A stretch of DNA of 64,000 bases from Chamaecyparis obtusa. Its lineage: Eukaryota; Streptophyta; Pinopsida; Cupressales; Cupressaceae. A program made the translations under genes and the position numbers. This document shows, in pieces, positions 33,340 to 45,712 of this stretch; within the stretch, counting starts at the first letter, position 1, and each line of letters opens with the position of its first letter. The notes beneath the pieces are model-generated. The model was given only the letters and a program-made list of their open reading frames with translations. It was not told where the DNA came from and searched no databases. Location of the stretch: the NCBI GenBank assembly GCA_027943335.1, contig BSBK01002081.1:310001-374000 (forward strand). The letters are read 5' to 3'.

Positions 33340-34401
33340 GAAGTGAAGGGTCTAGGAGGCCATCAAAGTGCCCAAAACTTAAAGATACTACCATAAAGGC
33401 TTTCTTTGGAGTTGGCAATGTTTCTTCTACATCAAATTTTATAATTGCAAGTGCAAAGGCCATTCATAGTAGGTCACCAGTACAACTACAACAAGCTAGG
33501 GTTGTCATTGAGTTAAATGAAAATAAAAATTCATCAAATGAGGATAACAATGGTGGCATAACAGAAGATGTTATAAGGGATACACAGAACTAGTTGGATG
33601 AAAATGCTAGCAATGAAGATAATAATGATGTTGGTAGGAAGAATAGAAAAAGGGAAGTAAAAATGAGGTGGGAGTCAGATATGACAAGAAATTTTAAGGT
33701 TGATTGGGTAGCAAAGTAACTGTTCATTGAACCAGTCCTAAAGAATGATGAACATCCAACATAATGTAGGTGTAACATTTGTACATGTAAAAATAAAAGA
33801 GAGAAGAAGTTCTAGCTAAATCTTGCCACTATAGAAAAACATATTGGAAAAGTTTATGAAAAAAAGATCATAGATAGACAAGAAATATCAGTAGTGAGAT
33901 GGAAATCAAAGGAAGAATGTCTTCATGTTAACTATGCCATAGAATATGAAGAGTGTAACAAGAGAATGGTAGCAATTTCTAGTAGTGAAAATCCAATCAA
34001 GGCTGAGTTTAAACATGCAGCCAATGAAGAAAACCTAGCAAATATTGTTCAAATAAGTGTTGTTTTTCATATTATGTCCCAAGGGCATCCTATGAGAGAC
34101 TTCTCAAAATATGGTAATTTATTATCCTTTTTGAGAGTTCCTCACTATCCTATGTCACATTGGTCAACAAACGTTGGATGGGAAATGGAAAACTATCTTT
34201 CTTAGGGGGAAAAGAAAAATTTACAGGAGAAAGTAAAATATTCTAGATTCATTTCATTCTCCATAGATAAATTTACTATAGTAGATAACACTTATTGGGT
34301 CTATATGCACATGTATATAGTAAAAGAACATGTCCACCAAGCTCATCTATTGTGTGTTCGTAAAATGAGGGGCAATTCAATAATAAAAAACTTATATATT
34401 G
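33340..34401 (+). pseudogene. hAT-like transposase-derived gene, left part
   Basis: The reading frame shows features of plant hAT-related/DUF4371-type proteins: a nuclear, acidic N-terminal part, a BED/TTF-like zinc-finger relic (CRCNICTCKNKREKK), LATIEKHIGKVYEKK, then VVFHIMSQGHPMRDFSKY and HWSTNVGWEMENYLS, and SFSIDKFTIVDNTYWVYMHM, which matches the first catalytic-core strand region. Stops at several points (for example after WVAK, HPT and KKF) make it a pseudogene; the longest open part is 33894-34205. The protein is cut at 34401 by element A and continues at 41644. The identification rests on the spacing of the QG-x-PM-x-(D/E) and HWS-x-x-x-GWEM blocks. Confidence 0.6.
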
Positions 34402-35421
34402 TCTTAGAAATAGGAAATACTGAGAGGGGGGGGGGCGAATCAGTATTTCACAAACTTTTTCTTTTGCCCACTTATGGATATAATAGATTACTTTAGTGCA
34501 TACAAAGATTATCAAGCTGATTAACAAACATAGCAGTAAATAGAAAGAACTCATAACACATCATATGTTGTTGAGGAAACCCTGACCAAGGGAAAACCCT
34601 GGTGGGGATGGTACCCACAAAGATCACTAATAAAAAGTATCTTGTTAGCGATATTGGACCCTATTAGGAGTCAATTTACAATGTATAGTAGATCTATCCT
34701 AGTTAAAGGACTTTAGGCCTTGTTAGAAGCCTTAACCCTGTTAGGAGTTAGATTACAAAACCTGATCACCAGCTGAGCTCACTACCCAAAGAGGTAATAC
34801 AAAAATGTTTCTGACTATAATATGGTACTGCTTACAACTTCACATCAATAGCCTTTGCTGCTATCACAATATACAACTATCGCAAGTTATCTTTTCTTTC
34901 TTTTTACATCTCACTTCTATATTTCATTACATTTCAAGTATGCCTAATGTATGAGTTATTAAAGGTAATAAATTTACATGGTCAGCATCCAAAATATTTA
35001 TCCAAGAGTAAAAATCTAGGATTTCATCCTTTCATAATGTTAAGTCATTATTTTGAGAAGCAAAAATAATCCCTTAACTCTTTTGCTAAAACTGTCTCCA
35101 AAACTACTCTGTCTGCAAAAACTATCTTCGATAAACTTTGAATAACTTTGTCCATACTACTCCAATATTTATGCACACTGAGATGGGGTATCCTCATACT
35201 CTATAGAATCTTTAGTTAACTATGCAAACAAAAATATGGCTCCAGTGGACGTCGCCAGCTAAATCTTCATCAGGTGCTCTGTCAGGATCACTGTATTCAA
35301 ACTTAGACAATTTCTTTCTTCAACTTTGCATACTTGCATTCCAGATTCTATGCTCTCAATAGAGATCATATGTTTCCATAATGACAACATCTATGCATCC
35401 ACATTAGCTAAATTTCCAACA
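34402..35421 (-). repeat. 3' LTR of element A
   Basis: 1020 bp, aligned with 40627-41643. On the minus strand it begins TGTTGGAAATTTAGC and ends CCTATTTCTAAGA, where CCTATTTCTAACA is expected. Confidence 0.85.
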
Positions 35422-35434
35422 ATCTCCCTCTTTG
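35422..35434 (-). promoter_or_regulatory. Polypurine tract of element A
   Basis: ACAAAGAGGGAGATT on the minus strand directly abuts the 3' LTR: the usual primer for plus-strand DNA synthesis in Copia-type elements. Confidence 0.7.
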
Positions 35435-35616
35435 TCATTGGTGGCAACATATGGGAAAATTGGCTAAGTGTGCAAACAAAACTTCAAAAAAAAACTTATA
35501 CAAAATTTTGTGGCCAAAAGTAAAAGTTATAAAATATGTATACAATATAATACTCCATAGAATATCTCCCCCTATGAGTATCCTTCCTCAACATATATTC
35601 AATTTTCTACTACTAT

Positions 35617-35629
35617 CTCTCCCCCTTTG
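35617..35629 (-). promoter_or_regulatory. Second, upstream polypurine tract of element A
   Basis: TCAAAGGGGGAGAGAT, about 190 bp upstream of the LTR-proximal tract. Element B has the same sequence at the same distance (51586-51600). Confidence 0.6.
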
Positions 35630-35850
35630 ACAACAATGACAAAGATAGGGTGTACAAAAATTTCAAAAACTTTATACCTTATTATCAGTTATTGCAAAGC
35701 CGGTAGGCTTGCAACACAATCACCAAACTCCAACTTCCAAGATTCAAAATCTTTCTCACATATCATCCTGATGGATTTAGCAACATTGAGTAGAGTACTC
35801 AATCCGTATGCTGTTGTCTGACAAGCTTGTTGGGAATTGAAGCTAAACTT

Positions 35851-38841
35851 CTAAAATGATGTCTTTGTTGAAAGACACCGCTCAATTTCATCTTCAACAA
35901 TTGATATCTTGATTGAGACATGCTCTCTCAAGATGTTAACCCTGATCATCTTTCTATTCTTCTCCTCTGCTATCATTTTGATTTCATCTTTCAATTTCCT
36001 TATGCTCTTTTCTACTGAACTTATCTTGACATTAGGGCTTGTCAAGGTGTTTGTCTCAACTATAATAGCATCTAACTTCTCTCTGATCTTCTTATCCTCT
36101 TCAACTATTAGGATTTCTAATTTAGTACATTGTATGTACAAATTCTTTCCTATCTCAAAATGTCTCCTCAAATTCTTTATGCATACATCTAAACTACCAA
36201 TATCATTTTGAATATTTACACTTAAAGTTTGTTGCATTTCTGCTTCAAAGTCTTCTTGAACTTTTATTCTAGCAATATCCTTCAAGTTAGAAAATTCAGA
36301 GTCAAAATAATTTATTACTGATTGAGCTTTCTCAAGTGGATCTGATTCAGATACCTTAGTGCTGATCACACTCTCAAGTTTCTTTTTCAAAACTCTAACT
36401 TTACCTTCAAGGTCTTTCACATTCTTATTCTTTCCAATAATGTTATTTAGAGATGTGATGAACTCAAGCTGATCATCATCTTCAACTTCTTTTCCAAGGT
36501 CTTCAAACATTGAACCAATATGCCTCTTCTTACTATCAGGTGCACTAATGTATTCAACTGGTTTAGAAGGTGCACTAGAGATAGTGGCCTCTGTCAAAAT
36601 TTGTTTGCATTTGACTATCTACTCTACTGGAACTGATTCTGATACAGTTGGTGCTTCCTCTTCCTCTGTATTCTTCTCTAATTCTGTGACCTTTTCTTGC
36701 TCTTCTAAAGCCAAATTGTCAACAATATTTCCTAGATCATGAAATACTGCATCATCTGATTCTAGAGTCACTTTGGTGCCTTCAATATCCATTGATTCTT
36801 TGCCAATATTGATATGTGAAGAAGATGGAACTTCTTCAATACCAACATCCTATGCATGTGGTTCCTCTGATTGCTTCTATTGAGGGTCTGATTCAACATG
36901 CTTTTCTACAACTATATCTGCAAGAACTTTCATTATTGCTTGCTCTATCTCTTTCTATACTTCCTCCTTTTTTCCTCCCATTATAAGGATTGTCCTTCTC
37001 TTAGTTCTCAATAAAGTTCCAAGAGACTTCAAGAATATCTTCAAATGATCTTCATCCTTAACTTCACAGAACTGTCTGATTACATGTTCTCTCATTTTTA
37101 TGTCCTCTTTTTGTGCTCTCTATTTTCTATTCACAAGTCTGTTATACAAATCTTCTGGGATCTTACCATGAATGGTGCTAAGTTTCTTATCTTCCACAAT
37201 CATATGTGTAACCATTGAATTTTCAAAGTTCAATCTGTCAAATGATCCATATAGATCATAGAATTTATTCAACTTAGTGAAGTCTCCATGCTTCAATATA
37301 TCTTCATTAACTCTTTCAATTTTTGGTTTCCAAGTTTTCTTCTTGACTGAAACTACATCATCATCTTTAATTACTACTACATTTCTAGGTATAGGTGGTA
37401 CAACCACTTTCTGTCTCTTGCCAGGTCCTGTTGCACTCACTTTTACTCTTTTTCTAGGAATAGGAGAAAAAAATTTATCTCCTTCATCTTTTTCAGGTAC
37501 TTCAACTTTTACCTTTACTGCAATAGGATCAACATGATCTGCACTTGATTTCTTAGGTGAAAATACAAGATTTTCACTTTGCCTCAAGGCTTCTGCAGTC
37601 TTCTTAGCTATGTCAAACTCATGACTTGACATACCAGATTCTTTCAATATTTTCTTCATAGTAGATTCAACTCTCTTACTAGATTTCTTCTTTTCTCTCA
37701 AACTTATTGCAGAGTTGAAATTCTCTTCATAGGTTCCAAACCTATTTGCATGACCATCCAACTCACACTTTAACAATCTATTCACATATCCTACTGTTTC
37801 TACTTCAAATATTTCATAGCCAAGAGGGTCTATGAATTCCATTCTAGGCTCAACTGCTTCAATGTAGGTGAAATCAGTGTCAACCATAAAACAAATGTCA
37901 TCTTTATGCTTTTCAACTAAGGATTGAGGAATCCTTGACTTGTTCTTAACAATATTCTGAAAAGTCTTCAATACAAGCTTCACACTGTCATTAACTTTAT
38001 CAAAAAGGTGCTTCATGTATACTGAGTTTATTCTTTCCATTGTGTTCACATTGTCACTCCAATCAACTGTGTAAGGAAATCTTCTCAAAATATGGAAAAA
38101 TATATAGGTTATCAGAGATGAAAACCTAAACTGAGTGTACTTAGCCTTCTTAATCTTTTTTAAGTTCTCAAATAACTGAATTTTCAAGATTTCACATAGG
38201 TCTAATGGTTTCTTCTCAATACACATAAGATAAGCTACATGAATCATTCCTGTAGCCTTGTCATCTTCCCTTGAACTACCACAGAATTTAGTTGTTAGGA
38301 TCTTGCAAAGGTACCTAACATCATCTTGCTTAATCTTTCTTATCACAATTCCTCTACCATTATAACTAGATCCAATGTTATCTAAAACAATCTTTCTCAT
38401 GTTCTTTTCATTCAATGGAATCTCTCCAACTTTTGATAATCCAGTAACTTCATGAATTAGGTCAGCAATTATATCAATAACTCTATCCTCCATCCAGAAT
38501 TTCCCATTGTGGATTCTACTTAAAATTATTTTGGTACATTCCTCATCATTGAATTCATACTTCATGGAATATTTGATAATTTCATTGTTCTCCAAGTGCC
38601 CATAAGCTGGTTTAACTAACATGTCTTGATTGTACAATTTCTTGTAATCATCACCAAAATCTGCATCTCCCAAAGTTTCAAGCTTACAACCTAAATATCC
38701 TTTAACATTCTCAATGTGCAATACTCCGTCTGGTACGGATGATAATGCTAAACTATCATCAATTTCAGTTGGTTCTACTAGTTCTTTCTTAATCTTTGGT
38801 CTATTCTTATCCTTAACATTATGAACCATAGAAATATCCAT
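35851..38841 (-). pseudogene. Element A ORF2: about 996-residue protein of unknown function
   Basis: ATG 38841 (MDISMVHNVKDKNRPKIKKE) opens 573 codons without a stop; the frame continues with about five stops to a TAG at 35851. The N-terminal about 300 residues look folded (LGCKLETLGDADFGDDYKKL, RVIDIIADLIHEVTGLS, YLCKILTTKFCGSSREDD, FRFSSLITYIFFHILRRF). A basic middle follows (KKKSSKRVESTMKKILKES, SPIPRKRVKV), then an acidic linker and a C-terminal coiled-coil part (LEGKVRVLKKKLESV, NIQNDIGSLDVCIKNLRRHF). I do not recognise the family. It has no polymerase, integrase, protease or envelope features. Element B carries a clear homologue with similarity along its whole length, so the protein was maintained during the family's spread. 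A structural or host-interaction role is possible but unproven. Confidence 0.7.
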
Positions 38842-39265
38842 CTTATCAACTGATTAAAGATCAAGAAATACCTCAACTTTGCAAATCTAGGGTTTCTGTA
38901 TGATTCTCACTGCAAACTACTTCCAAACTTCTTCAAATCATCCTTAACTCACTTTTCTTCTTTCAAATCTCTTTTCAATCACTTTGTAATTGTAATAACT
39001 TCAATTTCAACCTTATAACACTTCACATTAACTCTATCTGACATCACATTCATTCATTTTGCCGCTAAAACCTCAAAAGCTGATTCTGCAAACCTGCAAT
39101 CATAAAACTTTTTGCGACCTCGCAAAACACAATATTTTCTTTTGTGCACTTAACCATAGCATTAGTACAACATAATAAACCTATATCTAACTGCGCAAAA
39201 CTTAACTCATTCAAATTCCTAATCTACACTAATCCTAAGTCCTAAACTACAGAAACTTACATAAT

Positions 39266-40570
39266 TTAAGTACTTAAAGAAGGGTCAGGTAAAGATTCAT
39301 CCTTACCATCAATTACATTACCTTCCTGACTACTTTCAATGCTAACTATACCTCCTTGATCTGTGCCTTTTTCAAATTCTACTTCATCTTTATTGCTACA
39401 GCAACCTTTCTCTTTCTTTCCTGCATTTTCATTCCTTCTTGCATTGTTCCTAGGGTTAGGGTTATGATGATAACCTCCATTGTTCATTCTATAAAATCTT
39501 GCTGAGTGTCCAAACTTGTTGCATATCTGACAAATGATTCTATTGTTTCCAAATCTCTATCCTTGCCGGTTAATCTATGACCTACAATTTCTAGCAATGT
39601 GTCCTACTTTGTTGCATGTAAAACATACTACCACTTTTCTTTTATTCATTTCTTCAATAGATTTCTTATCTGCGTTGTTAGTATTCCCAATCATTCTATC
39701 ATAATTATTCAAAATTACTTTAGGTCTTCTACATTCATTAGCTCTATGTCCAAAACTATGACAATTATAACAATGTCCATTAAAAGGTTTAAATTGCTTA
39801 CCTATACAATCTCTCTTCATGTGCCCAATAGTATTACAAGCAAAACATCTACCTTTGAATTCTCTTTGCATACTTGTAGATGATTCTTCCTATTTTGATT
39901 CTTCTTTCTTTGATTCTTCTTTCTCTCTAGGTGGTTCTTCTTTAGGTGGATCTTCCAATGTGTTTTCATCTAGCTTTATTTCCTCGATACTTTCAGATGT
40001 CTTCAGATCTGGCTTCTTACTTTCATGGTTTGTTCTAAACATACTATATCCAAATTCAATCCTATCAAAGAATGGTTCTTCAAAAGAAATTTGTTTTTCA
40101 GTCTTATCACCTTTTGAATATAGCCTTTCAAGTTGTTGTTTAGATTGAGTTAATTCACCTTTCACAATTTTATTATACTTCTCAAGTTCCACATACTGCA
40201 TTTTTACTTTTTCAGATTCGGATGTATCCTTTTCAAGTCTTGACCTCAGATCTTAATTCTCAATTTTCAATTTTTCATTATCAGATCTCAAATTTCCATC
40301 TTTCATACTAAGCTTCAGATTTACTATCTTCAACTCATGCTTAAGGATCTCATTTTCTTTTTCTAATTCATCACAATCTTCAACAAGCATATCAGATTTC
40401 TTTTCAGATTTCAAATCTTCAATCTTACCTTTTAATTTGTCAATAGCATTCTTTGCATCTTCATATTTTCTTCTTAAGGAGTTTCTTTCATCAGTAAGCA
40501 TATCAATCTGTTCAAGAGCTTCTTCAAGTTTCTTCTGAAGTTGATCCATATCCATAGAGATCTTACTCAA
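39266..40570 (-). pseudogene. Element A ORF1: coiled-coil protein with CCHC zinc knuckles
   Basis: A single frame of about 434 codons with four or five stops; the likely start is ATG 40555 (MDMDQLQKKLEEALEQIDML). The first half is a long coiled coil (SDNEKLKIEN, YVELEKYNKIVKGELTQSKQ). An acidic PKEEPPREKEESKKEE linker follows, then zinc knuckles CFACNTIGHMKRDC, CYNCHSFGHRANEC, CFTCNKVGHIARNC and a fourth whose last Cys is lost (CQICNKFGHSARFY). CCHC knuckles bind nucleic acid in retroelement Gag. The canonical Copia capsid domain is absent, so this is a Gag-like RNA-binding protein of unusual build. The telomere-like CCTAACCCTAACCC in its tail codes for NPNPRN and is not a telomere repeat. 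Confidence 0.75.
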
Positions 40571-40612
40571 GCTGCTAAGCTTTCCTTGAATGTTCCTTCT
40601 TTGAGTAACTGT

Positions 40613-40624
40613 GCTCTGATACCA
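40613..40624 (-). promoter_or_regulatory. Primer-binding site of element A
   Basis: TGGTATCAGAGC on the minus strand, separated by two bases from the LTR end at 40627. It is complementary to the 3' end of initiator tRNA-Met, the standard primer of plant Copia elements. Confidence 0.85.
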
Positions 40625-40626
40625 AT

Positions 40627-41643
40627 TGTTAGAAATAGGAAATACTAAGAGGGGGGGGGTGAATCAGTATTTCACAAACTTTTTATTTTGCCCACTTATG
40701 GATATAACAGATTACTTTAGTGCATACAAAGATTATCAAGCTGATTAACAAACATAGTAGTAAATAGAAAGAACTCATAACACATCATATGTTCTCAAGG
40801 AAACTCTCGCCAAGGGAAAACCCCAGTGGGGATGGTACCCACGAAGATCACTAAGCAAAATTATCTTGTTAGGGATATTGGACCATGTTAGGAGTCAATT
40901 TACAATATATAGTAGATCTGTCCTAGTTAAAGGACTTTAGGCCTTGTTAGAAGCCTTAACCCTGTTAGAAGTTAGATTACAAAACCTAATCACCAGCTGA
41001 GCTCACTGCCCAAACAGGTAATACAAAATGTTTCTGACTGTAATATGGTACTACTTACAACTTCGCATCAATAGCCTTTGCTTCTATCACAATAAACAAC
41101 TATCGCAAGTTATCTTTTCTTTCTTTTTACATCTCACTTCTATATTTCATTACATTTCAAGTATGCCTAATATATGATTTATTAAAGATAATAAATTTAC
41201 ATGGTTGGCTTCCAAAATCTTTATCCAAGAGTAAAAATCTAGGATTTCATCCCTTCATAATGTTAAGTCATTATTTTGACAAGCAAAAATAATCCCTTAA
41301 CTCTTTCACTAATACTGTCTCCAAAACTGCTCTGTCTGCAAAACTATTTTCGGTAAACTTTGAATAACTTTGTCCGTACTAATCCAAACTTTATGTGCAC
41401 TAAGATGGGGTATCCTCATACTCTATAGAAGCTTTAGTTAACTATGAAAACAAAAATATTGCTCCAGTGGATGTTGCCAACTAAATCTTCATTGGGTGCT
41501 CTGTCAGGATCACTGTATTCAAACTTAGACAATTTCTTTCTTCAACTTTGCATACTTTCATTCTAGATTCTACACTCTCAATAGAGATCATATGTTTCCA
41601 TAATGAAAACATCTATGCATCCACATTAGCCAAATTGCCAACA
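40627..41643 (-). repeat. 5' LTR of element A
   Basis: 1017 bp with TGTTGGCAATTTGGC at its 5' end and CCTATTTCTAACA at its 3' end (minus strand). It is aligned with 34402-35421. Confidence 0.85.
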
Positions 41644-41880
41644 GTCACTAGATCTCATAATAGTTATCCAGAGACTTGGTGACTAAAGGCAACAACTGAT
41701 TTGTTTGAAGACAAGGAATATTCCTCCATCCTTGGGAGACTTCATGACAAAGGGAAATGGGTAGTCTCTAGTAAAAAAGGAATATGCTAAATCATTTGAG
41801 AGACTAAGTGACTAGCTTCGAAATACAAAGGGCACATGTTGCAAAAGGTTGTTAAGTGATTTTGAAAAAGTAACAGCCGA
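41644..41880 (+). pseudogene. hAT-like gene, right part
   Basis: Continuation of the gene cut at 34401: RSHNSYPETW-stop-LKATTDLF then EDKEYSSILGRLHDKGKWV and SSKKGI. The frame resumes directly after the element A LTR. Homology is short and fades near 41880, where sequence associated with Gypsy C begins. Confidence 0.45.
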
Positions 41881-42257
41881 ATAGACCTGGGTGAGCAATT
41901 TTTAGGGTTTTTTTTTTGGATTTTAAAAGCAAATAATCCTAAAACCTAGGGTTTTTCAAAATTTTAAACAATTTTAGGTCTCATGGATTTGGAATGCCTA
42001 GAAATTAAATCATGAAACTCAGGGATAGGCATCAAAATTCAAAATTTTGAAGGACAACACCTAAAACCTAGGAAACTAACCAACAGTGGCTCTATCTGAG
42101 GATATTTAAATGCAAGTTTAAGTAAGAACTATAGATCTCTGGGAAAGAAGACCAAAACTGACCAACCTAAAGTAGGAAATAAAAATGCAACTTGGAAAGG
42201 AAACAAACCTATAAAAAATTTTACATGAAATTTGCATGTGCAAATGAATTAATAATT

Positions 42258-42912
42258 TTAGCTGAAAATAGTTTTTAAGAATTGCCCATGCACTGGCAAC
42301 TCAAAAATTTCTCCATCCATATTTTTTAACAAGTAGGAATCCTTCACAAAACTTTCATGAATCATACAAGGACCAAGCCATAATGATTGAAACTTCTTAT
42401 CCTTTCCTTTATCTTCTGCTCTGACATTCCATTGAAGCACTAGGTCATTTGATTGAAATTTTCTGGTAGTAGCTCTCTTGTCAAACATGTACTTCATTTT
42501 TTGTTGTAACTTGACATTGCTCTTTTGACTATCTCTTTTCATTTCATCCAATTTAGTTAATTGCATGATTATTTCCTACATTGGCTCCAAAATATCCAAC
42601 TCCTCATCTTGGATGAATTTTTACATAGGCATCAAGTTATTGATAGGTAATCTTGACTGTAATCCATACACAAGCTCAAATGGAGATTTTCCTATATCCT
42701 TTTTATCATAATCCTATCTGCCCATAGAACAAGCTTTAGCTTTGAATGTCAGGCTCTTTTATTTTTCTCCAATGATTTCTTTAGGATTTTTAAAATGCTT
42801 TTGTTACTGGATTTAGCTTATCCATTTTCTTGGGGGTGATAGGGAGATGAGTACGATGTTATGATTCCATTTTCTTTATAGAAATCCCTAAACTCATTTG
42901 ATCTAAAGCACA
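42258..42912 (-). pseudogene. Gypsy C integrase, C-terminal part
   Basis: Right of the frame end (42258) the minus strand reads FRSNEFRDFYKENGI, YSSPYHPQENG-stop-AKSSNKS, then the post-core region with DKRATTRKFQSNDLVLQW and QSLWLGPCMIHESF, typical of the Gypsy GPF/Y-like tail. At the third catalytic position the family has NGLAES; this copy has NG-stop-AKS, so the Glu is Lys and the preceding Leu is a stop. The piece begins at the element B insertion point (GCACA, 42908-42912). Confidence 0.75.
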
Positions 42913-43911
42913 TGTTGGAAATTTGGCTAAGTTGATTGTATAGATGTTGTCATTATGGAAACATATGATCCACATGAAGATCGCACAAGTCAGAGAGCAA
43001 GTATGACAGAGCGCATTGCATATTTGTCTAAGTGTGAGACAATATTTTTACCAGTATACCCAGACATAGTTTTTGTTTGTGACATTGACTAGAGTGAGTT
43101 CAATGCTTGCGCACTTGAACATAGAATCTATGATAACTAATGATGACCCATCTCAAAGTGCAAGTCAGTATGGAATGTACGGAAGAAGTTATGATAGTTT
43201 TACCGAAGACAGTGTGAAGTCGACAGGACAGTATATGAAGGCAAAATTGGTAAAGAGTTAAGGGATTATTTTGTTTATCAAAATAATGTCTTAAAAATAT
43301 AAAGGGATGACATATTAGATTTCTAATCTTGGTTAAAGCTATTGGTATATATGTAAGTTTTAATTTTAATAAGCAAAAAAAGTATTTTGTAGAAGTATGA
43401 TGCAAAGTTTATGAAGCATATGTAATAGCGATAGTGAAATATGAGCGAAGAGATATTGATGCAAGCAGTATAAGGTTATGTACCTTGACCTATTTTGTAA
43501 TTAGTGTATATTGTACATTACTTGTTTGGGCAGTGGGCTCAGCTGGTAATCACATTTTGTAGTACCAACTCCTAATAGGATTGAGGCTTCTAACAAGGCC
43601 TATAGTCCCTTAATTAGGACTGATACACTATATGTTTGTAATAGACTCCTAACAGGGTCAACATCCTTAATAGGATACTTTTGATTAGTGGATCTTTGTG
43701 GGTACCATCCCCACCAATGTTTTCCCTTGGCCAATTTTTCCTTGAGAAGAAATCATGTGTTATGAGTTCTTTAGTTTTATTACTATGCATGTTGTTTAGC
43801 TTCTTATGTTATGCATGTGTAAAGATAATCTATTATATCCATAATTGGGAAAAAGATAAAGTTTGTAGAATACTGATTCAACCCCCCTCTCAGTATTCCC
43901 TATTTCTAACA
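42913..43911 (+). repeat. 5' LTR of element B
   Basis: 999 bp from TGTTGGAAATTTGGC to CCCTATTTCTAACA. Same family as the element A LTRs. Confidence 0.9.
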
Positions 43912-43913
43912 AT

Positions 43914-43925
43914 TGGTATTAGAGC
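43914..43925 (+). promoter_or_regulatory. Primer-binding site of element B
   Basis: TGGTATTAGAGC: the initiator tRNA-Met site TGGTATCAGAGC with one C-to-T change, two bases after the LTR. Confidence 0.8.
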
Positions 43926-43988
43926 TTAGTTACTCAAAAAATAATCATTCATGGAAAGTCTAGTAGCTTGAGTAAGATCTCTATAGAT

Positions 43989-45266
43989 ATGGATCAACTA
44001 CAGAAGAATCTTGAAGAAGCTCTTGAATAGATTGATATGCTTATTGATGAAAGAGACACTCTGAAAGGAAAATATGATGATGCAAAGAACCTCATTGAGA
44101 AACCAAAAAATAAATTAGAAGATCTGAGATCTGAAAAGAAATCCGAAGTTCTTATTGAAGATTGTGATGACAATTTGGAAAAAGAAAATGAGATCCTTAA
44201 GCATGAATTGAAGATAGAAAATTCTAAGCTTAGTTTGAAAGATGGAAATGGAAAGAATGAAGCAAACCTGGAATCTAAGAATGAAAGTCTAAAAACTGAA
44301 AATGAAGGACTGAAATCTAAACTTGGAAATGTAACATCTAAACTTGAGAAAGTCAATTTGCAGTATGCTGAACTTGAGAAATACAACAAGATTGTGAAAG
44401 GCAAACTGACTCAATCCAAGCAACAACTTGAAAGGATATATTCAACTAGTGAGAATATTGATAGACAAGAATCTTTTCAGAAACCATTCTCTGATAAGAA
44501 TGGTCTTAGATTCAACACTCTCAAAGAAAATGATAAAAGCAAGGAACCAAATCTGGAAGTATTTGAAAGCTTAGATGAAAAGAAGTCTAATGAGATCAAC
44601 AAATCTGAAGATACACCTAAAGAAGAAGAATCACCAAAGCAAGATGAATCATCCAAAGGTATGCAAAGAGAATTCAAAGGTAGATGTTTTTCTTGTAATA
44701 CTATTGGTCATATGAAGAAAGATTGCACAGGTAAGCAATTTAAATCTCTTAATGGTTACTGTTATAACTATCATGGATTTGGACATAGAGCTATTGAATG
44801 TAGGAAACCTAAATTTATTAAGAATAATAATAGTATAATGTTTAGGAATACTAACAATGTAGATAAGAAACCTACTGAAGATATGAACAAAAGAAATGGA
44901 GTAATATGTTATAGATGCAAGAAGGTTGGAAACATTGCTAGAAATTGTAGATCACAGATTAATCCACTCGAACCAAGATATGGAAGCAATGGAACTATTT
45001 GTCAGATATGCAACAAGATTGGACATATAGTAAGGTTTTTTAGAATGAACAATGGTGTTTTTCATCCTAACCCTAACCCTAGAAATCATGAAAGAAGAAA
45101 TGAAGATGCAGGTAACAAACAGAAAGGTTGATGTAGCAATACATATGAAGTGAAGTTTGTTAAAAGCACAAATCAAGGAGACATATTCAACATTGAAGGC
45201 AATCAAAAAGGTGAAGTATCAAGTGGTAAGAATGAATCCTTACCTGACCTATCTCAAAGCACTTAA
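43989..45266 (+). pseudogene. Element B ORF1: coiled coil plus zinc knuckles
   Basis: Homologue of A's ORF1, about 425 codons from ATG 43989 (MDQLQKNLEEALE-stop-IDMLI) to TAA 45264. It is open for 364 codons in one stretch (44037-45131), with one early stop and one late. It has a coiled coil (LEKENEILKHELKIENSKLS), an acidic linker, and knuckles CFSCNTIGHMKKDC, a second damaged one (CYNYHGFGHRAIEC, Cys to Tyr), CYRCKKVGNIARNC (the His position reads N) and a damaged fourth (CQICNKIGHIVRFF). Knuckle damage differs between A and B, so the common ancestor had four good knuckles. It is presumed to bind element RNA. Confidence 0.75.
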
Positions 45267-45712
45267 TTTATGAAAATTATAGTAGATTAGGAACTTAGAT
45301 TAGTGTAGAAGTAGATTTATGATGAGTTAAGTCTTTCCCAGTTAATGGAAGGTAGTTTATTATATTCTAATGCTATGGTTAAGAGTGCAAAGAAAAATAT
45401 TATGTTTTGCGAGATCGCAAGAAGTTTTAAGTTTTCCAAGATAGCAGAAACAAATTTTTGGAAAGAAGCGGCAAAAAGAATTGAATGCGATGTCAGAACT
45501 AAGTGAGATTGAAGTAATAAAAGGTTATGATTGGTGTTATTTGATCATCAAAGTGAACACAAGTGTCAAAGAGATCAAAGAGAAAAGATTGGAATCTTTT
45601 TGCAATGATTTGGTGAGATTTGAGCACTGAATCTATGCAAGCCCTAAAATCATGAAATCAAGGTATTCTACTTCACAGATCTGTGAATCAGTAAAAGGAA
45701 TTTGAAGTAATC

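Larger units (their letters stand above)
34402..41643 (-). mobile_element. LTR element 'A': Copia-type primer site, two ORFs, no pol
   Basis: In transcription order: 5' LTR 41643-40627, primer site TGGTATCAGAGC (40624-40613), ORF1 (coiled coil plus zinc knuckles), ORF2 (about 996 aa, unknown), purine tracts and 3' LTR 35421-34402. There is no protease, integrase, RT or RNase H anywhere between the LTRs. It is the same family as element B at 42913. It interrupts the hAT-like gene. The right flank is GTCAC and the left flank reads GTC directly before a damaged LTR end (TCTTAG where TGTTAG is expected), consistent with a GTCAC duplication that lost about four bases. LTR ends and primer site are Copia-like. 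Confidence 0.8.

Noticed and set aside
45062..45084. Telomere-like CCTAACCCTAACCC in element B (and its complement near 39440 in A)
   Set aside because: It lies in frame in ORF1 of both elements and codes for NPNPRN-type residues; there is no longer array.
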